A stretch of DNA of 36,493 nt. Origin: a virus. Location: the IMG/VR virus record IMGVR_UViG_3300025141_000324, positions 1-36,493 of that record; one strand, given 5' to 3'. Under the pieces are notes generated by a model that saw only the letters and a program-made list of their open reading frames with translations, had not been told where the DNA came from and did not search any database. Positions 1 through 8,359 of this stretch are shown here, in pieces (position 1 is the stretch's first letter; each line of letters begins with the position of its first letter). The position numbers and the translations under genes are program-made.

Positions 1-1424
1 TATGTATTGGAAATTATTTAGAGGGTGATAATTCAGGTGCTGATACAGCACATTCGTTATTTTTTAGGGAAAGGGTTGCCAATAGGGAAGGTGTGCCATT
101 ATTGTTACCAGGTAGTGATACAGAAGATCCAAATAACGTTGTGTTAGGCCATCCATTAAATGCAGAAATACATGATTTAAAGATTTATGATACCTATAGG
201 TCACCTTCACAAATTTATACATCATCTTTGCAGGGTACAGATGATCTTACAAATTTAAAATTTTATGTTCCACCATTTTTTACCAGAGAGTCCCCAACCA
301 GAACACAAGTAGGGGATCAAGGTGGGGTATTTATTACGCCGTTTCAAACATATGATGGTGAAACAAATGATCCATTTAACGTTGATTTATCATTTGGTGT
401 AGGTGGATTCTATTTAAACCTTGAAAATTTTACAAGAGATTTTGCAACAGGACATTATCCTAGGTTGTTATATTTAACTGGTGCACAAATTACTGTGCCA
501 ACAGAGGAAATGTCTGCTACACAATTTTTGTATGAATCAGGATCTATTAGAAAACGTAATGTGACAGTATTACCCTGCGATAATGGTAGATTTGTACCAA
601 ACTATAATTTATTAAGAACAGGTTCAACAACACAAGAAACAACTAATCCACCAGATTTTGCATTATCAGGGTCAATTCTTGATAAATATACAAATGATTT
701 AGATGCGGTTGATTTTAGCATGATTAGTTTAACAAATATGTATGATTTAGATGCACATACATATCCAGGCCTTGCAATTGAATCCGGTTCAATTATTAAT
801 ACTATCGCAGGTGCAGGTCCAGAAAATTATTCAGGCACCGTTCCTTCACACAGAATTCCGACCATCCTACAGAGGACACGTGATAATACATCAAATGAAG
901 TTATATTTTTTGATATTAGCAATGTATACTATGGGGGCACAATTGAACCAAAATCATTCAAGGTTACAGATTCAAATATTTCAGGTACCGATGGATGTAT
1001 AGGTATTACGTTACAAGATGACGGTCGAGGGAACATATATAGGGCTGATTCAAAGACACAGCATGCAACATGGAATTCTGTTGGCAATATTTTTTATAAT
1101 GAAGGAATTGTGCTGGTAAAAACACCAAATATACCGTTTTTTGGAAGGGATCAATTTAATATTGAATTAAATGGTACATCTGAAATTAATGTATTAAAAT
1201 TTAATTTGCCTATAGGCGCACAATTGCTGAATTCTTCATCTAATATAAATTATGTTGAATTAACATCATCACTTGCACATGAAAAAAAGGATCCGTATGT
1301 TATAATAACGGGTATTAATTATCATGATGAAGATTTTAATGTTGTAATGAGAACTCACCTTGCTCATCCGGTTTATAGAAAAGCAGGTGATAAAATAATG
1401 TTTAAGACAAAAATAGATTTTTAG
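1..1424 (+). CDS. Large virion protein with LamG-type domain, C-terminal part (5' partial)
   Basis: The frame is open to the left edge, so this is the C-terminal end (about 474 codons visible) of a longer protein; the GTG at 93 is internal and should not be taken as a start. The residues encoded near 164-217 (EIHDLKIYDTYRSPSQI) match the typical last strand of a laminin-G/concanavalin-A-like domain, where such domains read E-x-D-x-V-x-I-Y-x-x-x-x-S-x-x-x-I. The remaining roughly 400 residues are rich in N, T, S, G and aromatic residues, as in beta-structured phage fibre or baseplate proteins, with no enzyme motif that I recognise. LamG domains in phage virions commonly bind carbohydrates. I infer a tail-fibre, baseplate-periphery or other surface protein; the exact role is unknown. 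It ends 8 bases before the resolvase gene, whose Shine-Dalgarno lies at its stop codon. Confidence 0.6.
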   Translation, partial: CIGNYLEGDNSGADTAHSLFFRERVANREGVPLLLPGSDTEDPNNVVLGHPLNAEIHDLKIYDTYRSPSQIYTSSLQGTDDLTNLKFYVPPFFTRESPTRTQVGDQGGVFITPFQTYDGETNDPFNVDLSFGVGGFYLNLENFTRDFATGHYPRLLYLTGAQITVPTEEMSATQFLYESGSIRKRNVTVLPCDNGRFVPNYNLLRTGSTTQETTNPPDFALSGSILDKYTNDLDAVDFSMISLTNMYDLDAHTYPGLAIESGSIINTIAGAGPENYSGTVPSHRIPTILQRTRDNTSNEVIFFDISNVYYGGTIEPKSFKVTDSNISGTDGCIGITLQDDGRGNIYRADSKTQHATWNSVGNIFYNEGIVLVKTPNIPFFGRDQFNIELNGTSEINVLKFNLPIGAQLLNSSSNINYVELTSSLAHEKKDPYVIITGINYHDEDFNVVMRTHLAHPVYRKAGDKIMFKTKIDF

Positions 1425-1432
1425 GAAATTTT

Positions 1433-1987
1433 ATGAAAGATGTACATATTGGGTTGGATATATCAACCTCCGTTATTGGCATATCAATTTTAGACCCAGA
1501 AGGTGAATTATTTGATTTGCGTTGTATTAAATTTAATAGTAATAAACAAACATTTTGGGAGAAAACAGATTCTGTTAAGAAATTTATGTTAGATTTATCT
1601 GATGAATTTAATGTAAAACAGGTATTTGTTGAAGAAAATCTTCAAAAATTTAGACCAGGATTCTCATCTGCAAAAACTTTAACGACACTTGCAAAAATGA
1701 ATGGAATTGTTTCTTTTATAGCACATGATATTTTTAATGTTATACCATTTAATGTAAAAGTAAATTCAGCAAGAAAGGTACTGGGTATAGAAATTAATAG
1801 AAAAGCAAAAACATATAAAACGAAGCAACAGGTTTTTGATCAGGTACGCGATAGAATAAAATATGATTGGCCACAAAAAGTATTACGTGGTGGGCCTAAT
1901 AAAGGCAAAACAATTTTTGATAATTCTTGTTATGATATGGCGGATGCGTGGGTAGTGTGTAAAGCTGGGCAATTATTAAGTTATTGA
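1433..1987 (+). CDS. RuvC-like Holliday junction resolvase / RNase H-fold nuclease
   Basis: A 184-residue protein with the acidic pattern of the RuvC-type RNase H fold: D9 in GLDIST at the end of strand 1, E67/E68 in VFVEEN, and D168/D171 in the C-terminal helix (CYDMADAWV). A basic stretch lies at about residues 120-160. RuvC-type enzymes resolve branched recombination and packaging intermediates with Mg2+. T4 uses the unrelated endonuclease VII (gp49) for this task, so this may be the functional substitute. The start ATG is preceded by TTAGGAAA at good spacing. It is followed after 33 bases by a primase-like gene and then the Mre11-Rad50 fusion, consistent with a DNA replication/recombination group. 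An alternative is a more general RuvC-like nuclease without junction specificity. Confidence 0.8.
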   Translation: MKDVHIGLDISTSVIGISILDPEGELFDLRCIKFNSNKQTFWEKTDSVKKFMLDLSDEFNVKQVFVEENLQKFRPGFSSAKTLTTLAKMNGIVSFIAHDIFNVIPFNVKVNSARKVLGIEINRKAKTYKTKQQVFDQVRDRIKYDWPQKVLRGGPNKGKTIFDNSCYDMADAWVVCKAGQLLSY

Positions 1988-2020
1988 ACATTAAATAATT
2001 TAATTACATAATTTTTATAT

Positions 2021-2980
2021 ATGTTTACTATTTCCGATAAAATTAATTTTTATAAAAAATTATTTGGTAAAATAAATATTGAAAATGATCACAAGAATAT
2101 AAGCGTTAAGTGCCCATTTTGTGCAACACATGGTAAGAAAAAATTATCAATTAGAATTGATAATGATATTATGCATTGCTGGGTATGTGGATACAAATCT
2201 AGAAATTTAATACCAATAATAAAAAAATTTTTTTCAAATGATATTCTTGATGAATATTGTCAAAAATTTTATAAAAAATTAAATTATTCCAATGATATTG
2301 ATGTTGATGAAATTAAGCTAAATTTCCCAAAAGATTTTAGATTATTAACATTAAGCAATAACAAATATGATCCAGATATTAGAAATATTAAAAATTATTT
2401 AATTAATCGTGATTTATGTGAAAGTGATTTTTGGTATTATAAATTTGGTTTTTCAAATAGAAATGATTTATATCGCAGGGTTATAATGCCATCCTTTAAT
2501 TCTAATGGAAAATTAAATTTTTTTGTTGCAAGAACAATTGATAATAATAAATACCCAAAATATTTAAATTCAAGTGTGTCTAAAATTGATATTATATTTA
2601 ATGAGTTAAACATTAATTGGAAAGAACCATTAACAATTGTTGAGGGACCGTTTGATTTGGTAAAATGTAATTCAAATGCAACCTGTTTATTGGGGTGTCA
2701 ATTATCTGAAGAATCATTATTGTTCAGTGAAATTATAAAAAATTCAACGCCAATAATATTGGCACTTGATGTTGACAAACAATACAGGCAACAACAAATA
2801 GCAAAAAAATTATCAACATATGATATTAATGTTAAAATGTTATCATTAAGTGGTTTTCAGGATGTTGGCGAGATGTCAAAAAAACAGTTTATTAATGCAA
2901 AAAATCATGCAAGACAATGGACATCTACTGGAATGTTGCAATATAAAATAAGTAACATTAAAAGTAAGGCCATTATTTAA
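2021..2980 (+). CDS. DnaG-type DNA primase (CHC2 zinc finger plus Toprim)
   Basis: A 319-residue protein. Residues 31-56 form a DnaG-like zinc finger: C31-x2-C34, then H51/C53 and C56 (CPFC and CWVC). The middle (about 150-195) contains the RRVIMP and ARTIDNNKYPKYLN segment seen in phage primases. A Toprim domain follows, with the glutamate motif IVEGPFD (E208) and the D-x-D motif ALDVD (D250, D252). It should synthesise RNA primers on single-stranded DNA. No helicase Walker motif is present, so it is a stand-alone primase rather than a T7 gp4-type fusion. It is shorter than full DnaG, and the helicase-binding domain seems absent. No clear Shine-Dalgarno precedes the ATG; the 33-base leader is nearly pure AT. 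It is followed after 13 bases by the Mre11-Rad50 fusion. Confidence 0.8.
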   Translation: MFTISDKINFYKKLFGKINIENDHKNISVKCPFCATHGKKKLSIRIDNDIMHCWVCGYKSRNLIPIIKKFFSNDILDEYCQKFYKKLNYSNDIDVDEIKLNFPKDFRLLTLSNNKYDPDIRNIKNYLINRDLCESDFWYYKFGFSNRNDLYRRVIMPSFNSNGKLNFFVARTIDNNKYPKYLNSSVSKIDIIFNELNINWKEPLTIVEGPFDLVKCNSNATCLLGCQLSEESLLFSEIIKNSTPIILALDVDKQYRQQQIAKKLSTYDINVKMLSLSGFQDVGEMSKKQFINAKNHARQWTSTGMLQYKISNIKSKAII

Positions 2981-2993
2981 GTTTGGATCATAA

Positions 2994-5900
2994 ATGACCA
3001 TTAAAGTTGCACATATATCTGATATTCACTATCGTGGTCTTATAAGGCACGTTGAATATAGAAAAGCATTTAAGTATTTTTTTAAAAAATGTAAAAAACT
3101 TAAAATTACACATATTGTTATTACAGGCGATATTTTTCATACTAAAACACAAGGAATATCACCCGAAGTAATTGATGAATTATCTTGGTTTTTTAAAAGT
3201 TGTTCAAAACTTGCATCAACTCATATTATTTTAGGTAATCATGATTTAAATTTAACCAACCCAGACAGGCAGGATGCAATTTCACCAATTATCAATGCAT
3301 TAAATGATAATAATTTACATTTATATAAGAAATCAGGTGTATATGAGTTTCATAAGGGTTATAATTGGGCAGTTTATTCATGTTGTGATAAAAAAGGTTG
3401 GGATAATGTCAAACCCATTAATGGGATGGTTAATATTGCGTTATTTCATGGTTGTGTTGTTGGTTCAAAAACAGACACAAATTGGGAATTAGAAGGTGAA
3501 GTTAAGGCCGAATTTTTTGATGGTTATGACATTGCAATGCTTGGTGATATTCATAAAAATCAATTTTTAACTGATGATAAACGAATTGCATATCCTGGTT
3601 CTGCAATTATGCAATCATATGGTGAGTGTGGTGAAAAAGGATTTTTAGTTTGGGATATTAAACCAAACGGGGCATTTGATGTAAACTTTCATGAAATTCC
3701 TGCAATATTTCCATTTGTCACAGTTGAATGGCAAGGAAATTTACAAGATACACTTCAGTTGGCATATAATAGTCCAGATTATTCACGATTTAGAATTAAA
3801 TCATGTGATTCAATACCACAAAAAGAAATTAAGATTTTACATAATGAATTAAAAAAAATTAAAAAAGCACAGGAAATTGTGTTTAAAATTGATAGATACG
3901 TTGATTCAAAGGTGGTGTTAGAGGATAATACTACAATTATTAAAAATGATTTATTTAATGTGAAAACACAAATTAAATTAATAGATGATTTTCTTAAAGG
4001 GGTTGAATTTAGTGATAAAGAAAAACAACAATTACATAATATTGTTAAACATTACGTATCAATAATTACATCCAATGATAATGTAAATCGTAACATAAAA
4101 TGGTCAATAAAAAGTTTAAAGTTTGATAATTTATTTTCGTATGGAAAAGGAAATAATATTAATTTTAATAATTTGAATGGAATTACAGGTATATTTGGCA
4201 CAAATAGATCCGGTAAATCATCAATTGTTGGTACAATTATGTATACATTATTTAATACAACAGACAGAGGGCCAATTAGCAACTTACATATTATTAATGC
4301 TAGAAAAGGTCACTGTAAAGCTGAAATGATATTAAATGTAGGTGGTAAGGAATACAAAATAGAACGACAATCTGTACGATATGAACAAAAGTCAGGGAAA
4401 CAACACGGAGTGACAAGCTTAAATTTACACGAATTAAATGTTGGATCACCAAATGTTTATCGTGATTTAAATGGCCTACAACGTAATGATACAGATAAAC
4501 AAATTAGAAATCTTATAGGAACATCGGAAGATTTTTTAATGACATCATTATCATCGCAAGGTGATATGAATAAATTTATTAATGCTGGTGCAATGCAAAG
4601 AAAAAATTTATTATCAAAATTTTTAGGATTAGAAATTTTTGACAATATGTTTGATTTGGTTAAAAAGGATTCAGCAGAGATTAAGGCGGAATTAAAAAAT
4701 ACACCTGATAGACCATGGGATATTTTAATTTCTGAATTAAATGAAAAATTAATAAACAAACAAAATCAAATAATTGAATATGATACTGAATTATCAAAAT
4801 TACGATTAAAGTTACAATCATTAAATATTGAATTATCAACGTATGATAATGATAATTTTATAAGTGAAATTGATATTAAAAGTCAAAAAGAGCTAATATC
4901 AGAACAAATTATAATAATACATAATATTGAGGAAAAACTCGATGATTTAAGGGCAAAAAATGATGGTGTTGAGGATGAATTAAATAAGATATTTAGTGTT
5001 AAAAGTAAATTTCCTTTGAAGGAATTACGAACACGTTATGAAGAACAAAAATTATTAGAAAATAACGTAGTTTCAATTAAGCATACATTAAAACGTGAGA
5101 ATGATGAATTAATAAGGCAACTAAGGTCAATTGAAAATTTAAATGATATACCGTGTGGTGACCAATATCCTATGTGTAAATTTATAAAGGATTCATATGT
5201 TGATAAAAAATCACTAGATAACCAGAAAATACTGATTAATGAATTGGAAAATAATCTAAAAACATCAGAAGAAGTTCTAGCAAATATTGAGGCTGAAAAA
5301 ATAAGTGATAAATTAGAGAAATATGAATCACTTTTAATTAAAGAATCAGAATTAAATACAGAAATTTCAAATAATGTTTCAAACATAGTAATATTAGAGA
5401 TTTCCCTTGAACGACAACAATCTACCTTGTTAGATATAGAATCATTGCTTAAAGAAATGGAGAAAAAGATATCAAAAAATAAAATAAATACTAATTTAGT
5501 TATTTTAAAAGAATTAATAGCAGACTTAAATTCAGATATCAACCAACTTGATGCAAAGAGAATTTCAAGTGCAACTGAAATAGGTCAATATGAGGTACAA
5601 TTAAAAAATTTAAAGAAGGAAAGAAAAAGCTATGATGTTTTAAGGAATAAGTGGAGAATATATGATAATTTAATTTCAGCAGTATCTAAACGTGGAATAC
5701 CAACCCACATCTTAAGGCAATTATGTCCAGTTATAAATGATGAAATTCAAAAAATTTTACACGGCGTTGTTAATTTTACTGTTGAAGTTAAACCAGATGT
5801 TGAAAAAAATGCTATGCATGTATTTATAGATTACGGTGATTCTAAAAGAATTATTGAATTGGCATCAGGAATGGAAAAAATGATTGCATCACTGGCAATA

Positions 5901-6137
5901 CGGGTTGCATTGATTAATATTTCATCACTACCTAAAACGGATATGTTTATTATAGATGAAGGATTTGGTGCACTTGATGAATCAAATATTGAGGCATGCA
6001 ATAGGTTACTAGATTCATTAAAGAAATGGTTTAAAAATATTATAGTTATAACACATGTTGACGCCGTAAAGGATATTGTTGATAATATGTTAGAAATAAC
6101 AAGAATTGGTAAGGATTCAAGTGTAATATATAATTAA
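2994..6137 (+). CDS. Fused Mre11-Rad50 (SbcD-SbcC, T4 gp47-gp46) nuclease/ATPase
   Basis: A single 1047-residue ORF joins both subunits of the recombination nuclease. Residues 1 to about 250 are the Mre11/SbcD phosphoesterase: D10 and H12 (HISDIH), D46 (TGDIFH), N82-H83-D84 (GNHD), H152 (FHGC) and H187 (LGDIHK). From about residue 370 the Rad50/SbcC ATPase begins, with Walker A GTNRSGKSS (402-410), a long coiled coil (about 560-900) broken by a hook-like CGDQYPMC (C721, C728), the signature LASGMEK (956-962), Walker B MFIIDEGFGALDE (D988, E989) and a final ITHVD switch. In T4 gp47 and gp46 are separate adjacent proteins in the same order; they resect double-strand ends for recombination-dependent replication and host DNA breakdown. 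All catalytic motifs are intact, so this looks functional. The Shine-Dalgarno is weak (GGAT). Confidence 0.92.
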   Translation: MTIKVAHISDIHYRGLIRHVEYRKAFKYFFKKCKKLKITHIVITGDIFHTKTQGISPEVIDELSWFFKSCSKLASTHIILGNHDLNLTNPDRQDAISPIINALNDNNLHLYKKSGVYEFHKGYNWAVYSCCDKKGWDNVKPINGMVNIALFHGCVVGSKTDTNWELEGEVKAEFFDGYDIAMLGDIHKNQFLTDDKRIAYPGSAIMQSYGECGEKGFLVWDIKPNGAFDVNFHEIPAIFPFVTVEWQGNLQDTLQLAYNSPDYSRFRIKSCDSIPQKEIKILHNELKKIKKAQEIVFKIDRYVDSKVVLEDNTTIIKNDLFNVKTQIKLIDDFLKGVEFSDKEKQQLHNIVKHYVSIITSNDNVNRNIKWSIKSLKFDNLFSYGKGNNINFNNLNGITGIFGTNRSGKSSIVGTIMYTLFNTTDRGPISNLHIINARKGHCKAEMILNVGGKEYKIERQSVRYEQKSGKQHGVTSLNLHELNVGSPNVYRDLNGLQRNDTDKQIRNLIGTSEDFLMTSLSSQGDMNKFINAGAMQRKNLLSKFLGLEIFDNMFDLVKKDSAEIKAELKNTPDRPWDILISELNEKLINKQNQIIEYDTELSKLRLKLQSLNIELSTYDNDNFISEIDIKSQKELISEQIIIIHNIEEKLDDLRAKNDGVEDELNKIFSVKSKFPLKELRTRYEEQKLLENNVVSIKHTLKRENDELIRQLRSIENLNDIPCGDQYPMCKFIKDSYVDKKSLDNQKILINELENNLKTSEEVLANIEAEKISDKLEKYESLLIKESELNTEISNNVSNIVILEISLERQQSTLLDIESLLKEMEKKISKNKINTNLVILKELIADLNSDINQLDAKRISSATEIGQYEVQLKNLKKERKSYDVLRNKWRIYDNLISAVSKRGIPTHILRQLCPVINDEIQKILHGVVNFTVEVKPDVEKNAMHVFIDYGDSKRIIELASGMEKMIASLAIRVALINISSLPKTDMFIIDEGFGALDESNIEACNRLLDSLKKWFKNIIVITHVDAVKDIVDNMLEITRIGKDSSVIYN

Positions 6138-6156
6138 TTGTATAAGGACGTTAATA

Positions 6157-6792
6157 ATGAAAATTACAACAAAGCAACTTAAAAAAATTATTAAAGAAGA
6201 ACTTAACAACATTATTCAAGAACAATCCCATGTATTACTCACAGTTGATTCAGAGGGTAATGTATATAAAGGCGATGGTCAGAATGAACCGTTAGGTTTA
6301 AATTTTTCAGATTATGAAAAAGAATTTGAAGATAAAGACAAGGTATTTCTTGATTATACGGCTCGTAATCAATTTTTAAAGGATCTTGATACAATTGATA
6401 AAGATTTATCATATAAAGTAGGAAGTCCTACAGCAGGCCCGGTTGTTAAATTACCAGACGGAAAGCTTCGTGGTCTACGCAAAGCAGTGTCTCAATTTGC
6501 AACGACAAAACCACAACCACCAAAACCCAAACCGAAGCCCGATCCACCCAAGGAATATAAAGATCAATCAGTTATAGATGCATTACTTGCGGTTGAAAAT
6601 GATGATCAAGCATTACGCGCAATGATTAAGGATATAATGGATGATCCTGACATGGATACAGTTAAAATTTCTTTTGATCCTCGTATTAGCGCAAATAAAA
6701 AAATTCAGTCCTGGATTAGTGGGGCAATTTATGGCGCAGCTGAAACAGCATATCGCAAACGTAAGGGCTCTGGTGCATATGTTGGTGATTAG
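6157..6792 (+). CDS. Unknown protein with basic N-terminal KITxxxLKKIIKEE motif (candidate packaged head protein)
   Basis: A 211-residue protein that I do not recognise as a named family. Its first 22 residues (MKITTKQLKKIIKEELNNII then QE) form a basic amphipathic helix. They match the N termini of three other small proteins in the window (GTG at 7217, ATG at 13875, ATG at 14329). The helix contains I12-K13-E14 and I20-Q21-E22, both fitting the L/I-x-E consensus cut by T4-type prohead proteases. A proline/lysine linker lies at about 118-132 (QPPKPKPKPDPPKEY), followed by a compact C-terminal part (about 135-211). I infer a possible capsid-targeted internal protein; this is not shown. The start is supported by TAAGGA upstream of the ATG. 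It lies after the recombination island and before other motif-bearing genes. Confidence 0.6.
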   Translation: MKITTKQLKKIIKEELNNIIQEQSHVLLTVDSEGNVYKGDGQNEPLGLNFSDYEKEFEDKDKVFLDYTARNQFLKDLDTIDKDLSYKVGSPTAGPVVKLPDGKLRGLRKAVSQFATTKPQPPKPKPKPDPPKEYKDQSVIDALLAVENDDQALRAMIKDIMDDPDMDTVKISFDPRISANKKIQSWISGAIYGAAETAYRKRKGSGAYVGD

Positions 6793-6859
6793 TGTATATT
6801 AAATGGTGTTTATAAGGTGCTTAAACATGTTTTCTAGTGATCTTAGGATATAATATATA

Positions 6860-7561
6860 GTGACCATAACAAATACAATTACAAGACAATCAGGTGCCTC
6901 CAAACCAAGATTTAGGTTATCCGGTCAAGGCACAATGCAAAGACCAAACACAACCATCGACAATACAAAGCGCCTAATTGCAATTAAAACATACGATTTG
7001 ATAACAAGTTATCCAATACTATATAAGGCCGGCCCTGGCGCGATATTGGACATATTAATAAGATCTAATGTTATAAATAAAAATTATAATGATGATATAA
7101 TTGATATTATTGTACAAGCATTTAAAAAATACAAAAGTGAGAATAATTATAAACAGGCAAATGTTACTTTCGATACTACAGATGTTGGTAGGCGTTTAAT
7201 GCAAGGAGAAAATATAGTGAAAATTACTAAAGGTGCTTTAAAAAAAGTTATACGTGAAGAGATTGAAAATTTAAATGAATTATATGAAGCAGATGATGAA
7301 AAAAAGCCGGGCCTTGAAGTTTCAGATGAACAACAATTAGGTGCTGTCCAATCAAAAACAGCCGCAAAAATGGCCGGTTCAGAGGATAATCCGATAAAAT
7401 ATATGAAAATGTCATCACTTTTGGCAGATAAACCGACAAGTGAACGTGGTGAAGGTCTGGCAATTTGGGCAATGGATCTTGCGAACAATGATATAAAACT
7501 TGCATATAGTTTATTAGACAAAGCAAAAATGGAACTTGCGCAGTTTAAAAAGCAGGTATAA
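6860..7561 (+). CDS. Unknown protein, long form, GTG start (contains nested gene)
   Basis: The longest form is 233 residues from a GTG with TTAGGATA about 11 bases upstream. I recognise no family. Residues 1 to about 119 include a folded-looking helical segment (about 37-95) and end in GRRLMQGENI. From codon 120 (GTG at 7217) the sequence turns into the motif VKITKGALKKVIREE, a near copy of the N terminus of the gene at 6157. Because that motif is otherwise always N-terminal here and a strong Shine-Dalgarno precedes the internal GTG, the ORF probably encodes two products, or is a fusion of two once-separate genes. The C-terminal half is acidic then helical (about 175-233). I cannot tell whether the long form is really made. 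Confidence 0.5.
   Translation: MTITNTITRQSGASKPRFRLSGQGTMQRPNTTIDNTKRLIAIKTYDLITSYPILYKAGPGAILDILIRSNVINKNYNDDIIDIIVQAFKKYKSENNYKQANVTFDTTDVGRRLMQGENIVKITKGALKKVIREEIENLNELYEADDEKKPGLEVSDEQQLGAVQSKTAAKMAGSEDNPIKYMKMSSLLADKPTSERGEGLAIWAMDLANNDIKLAYSLLDKAKMELAQFKKQV
7203..7208 (+). promoter_or_regulatory. Internal Shine-Dalgarno AAGGAG supporting the nested start
   Basis: AAGGAG is followed by the eight-base spacer AAAATATA and then GTG at 7217, inside and in frame with the longer ORF. It is as strong as the ribosome sites of the capsid, scaffold and tube genes in this window. An exact TATAAATA (7072-7079), like a T4 late promoter box, lies about 140 bases upstream, but such a match is expected by chance in AT-rich DNA. 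Confidence 0.5.
7217..7561 (+). CDS. Nested in-frame small protein with KITKxxLKKVIREE N terminus
   Basis: A 115-residue product starting at an internal GTG in the frame of the longer ORF. AAGGAG at 7203-7208 stands eight bases upstream, a much better ribosome site than that of the long form. The predicted N terminus (MKITKGALKKVIREEIENLN) matches the gene at 6157 in length, charge and position of the motif. Candidate L/I-x-E processing sites are I12-R13-E14, L19-N20-E21 and L22-Y23-E24 followed by A25. The rest is acidic (EADDEKKPGLEV) and then helical. I infer that this is the main product of the region and a candidate packaged head protein. Confidence 0.5.
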   Translation: MKITKGALKKVIREEIENLNELYEADDEKKPGLEVSDEQQLGAVQSKTAAKMAGSEDNPIKYMKMSSLLADKPTSERGEGLAIWAMDLANNDIKLAYSLLDKAKMELAQFKKQV

Positions 7562-7583
7562 TTTTCATATGTTTATAGTATAA

Positions 7584-7597
7584 TTCATATATATGAA
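7584..7597. promoter_or_regulatory. 14-bp perfect palindrome over the start codon of the zinc-ribbon gene
   Basis: TTCATATATATGAA is a perfect 14-bp palindrome that includes the ATG at 7593. Two TATAAT hexamers (7556-7561 and 7579-7584) lie just upstream. It could be an operator for a dimeric regulator, possibly autoregulation by the encoded zinc-ribbon protein. The DNA is very AT-rich, so chance is a real alternative. Confidence 0.2.
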
Positions 7598-7895
7598 ATT
7601 TATTAATAATATAAATGAATATCAGTCTATACACCAACATAGTGATGGGTTTTTTATTATATCACCACGTAATTATAATTTTATAGAAAATAATCTAGAT
7701 TGTCAAGTGTGTGGTTTTTTACTCTTACAAAATGATGATGTGTATGTTGAAAAATTTAGTTGTTGTATTAAGTGTGGTTTAAAGTGGGCCGAACCAAATC
7801 GTGATAGTTGGTTAAACGGTTGGCGCCCAGATGATAATGAAATTAAGGTTGAAATTTTGCAAAGAAAAAAATCATTAATTAATATTAATGTTTAA
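7593..7895 (+). CDS. Small zinc-ribbon protein, unknown function
   Basis: A 100-residue protein with two cysteine knuckles, C37-x2-C40 and C57/C58 to C61 (CIKCG), about 17 residues apart. This is the layout of a zinc ribbon. After the second knuckle comes a distinctive tryptophan-rich stretch (LKWAEPNRDSWLNGWRPDD). Zinc ribbons of this size are often nucleic-acid or protein adaptors, but no specific function can be assigned. The ATG has no Shine-Dalgarno and sits inside a 14-bp palindrome, which is unlike the structural genes further right. Coding potential is supported by the ordered cysteine pairs and by the tight fit between neighbouring genes. No transmembrane segment is visible. Confidence 0.6.
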   Translation: MKFINNINEYQSIHQHSDGFFIISPRNYNFIENNLDCQVCGFLLLQNDDVYVEKFSCCIKCGLKWAEPNRDSWLNGWRPDDNEIKVEILQRKKSLININV

Positions 7896-7946
7896 TTTCA
7901 ATTTTCAATCATATTTATAGTTAAATATTATTTCTTGGAGTATTAT

Positions 7947-8357
7947 ATGTTAGGTTATTCAAAATATCAAACGCTTGGTCAAATTATAGATTCTACATGG
8001 GGTGCATCTTCCATGGAGGGTAATATGCAATCTACAAAAATGTATAAATTACCACAATATTCAATTAAAATGAAGATTGTTGATGAAGGTACACTTCGGT
8101 GTGTTTTTACCACTATTTTAACCTATGCAGATAAAGGCACATTACATAATCAATTACAGGCACATGATGATCAGTCGGCAAAGATTACTAATGATGTAAT
8201 TAAACAGATTAAAAAATTATATAAAAAGGATGCAGGTGAAGCATTAAAATTAAAATCACGTACAAGTAATGTAAGTTTTGAAATGATTAATATGTCACCA
8301 CATTCTCCTAAACGTACAGGTTGTTATCGTAGAGAAACATTTTTTGATATATCATAA
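7947..8357 (+). CDS. Unknown protein immediately upstream of the large terminase
   Basis: A 136-residue protein. The frame extends to a TTG at 7935, but I chose the ATG at 7947 because TTGGAG (7935-7940) is then a Shine-Dalgarno with six-base spacing. The sequence is mixed alpha/beta with a basic lysine-rich helix (about 85-110) and an arginine-rich C terminus (SPKRTGCYRRETFFDIS). I do not recognise the family. Its stop is two bases before the terminase start, so the two are probably translated together. That position would suit a small terminase subunit (gp16), and no other candidate is visible, but no helix-turn-helix or coiled-coil oligomer signature supports this. I leave it as unknown. 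Confidence 0.65.
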   Translation: MLGYSKYQTLGQIIDSTWGASSMEGNMQSTKMYKLPQYSIKMKIVDEGTLRCVFTTILTYADKGTLHNQLQAHDDQSAKITNDVIKQIKKLYKKDAGEALKLKSRTSNVSFEMINMSPHSPKRTGCYRRETFFDIS

Positions 8358-8359
8358 TT

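Noticed and set aside
5036-5542. 168-codon ORF on the minus strand
   Set aside because: It lies wholly inside the Rad50 coiled coil; its S/F/I-rich composition is the mirror of K/E/N codons. No ribosome site or neighbouring minus-strand genes.
7935-7946. TTG start for the gene upstream of the terminase
   Set aside because: The TTG is part of the Shine-Dalgarno TTGGAG for ATG 7947; using it would leave no ribosome site.
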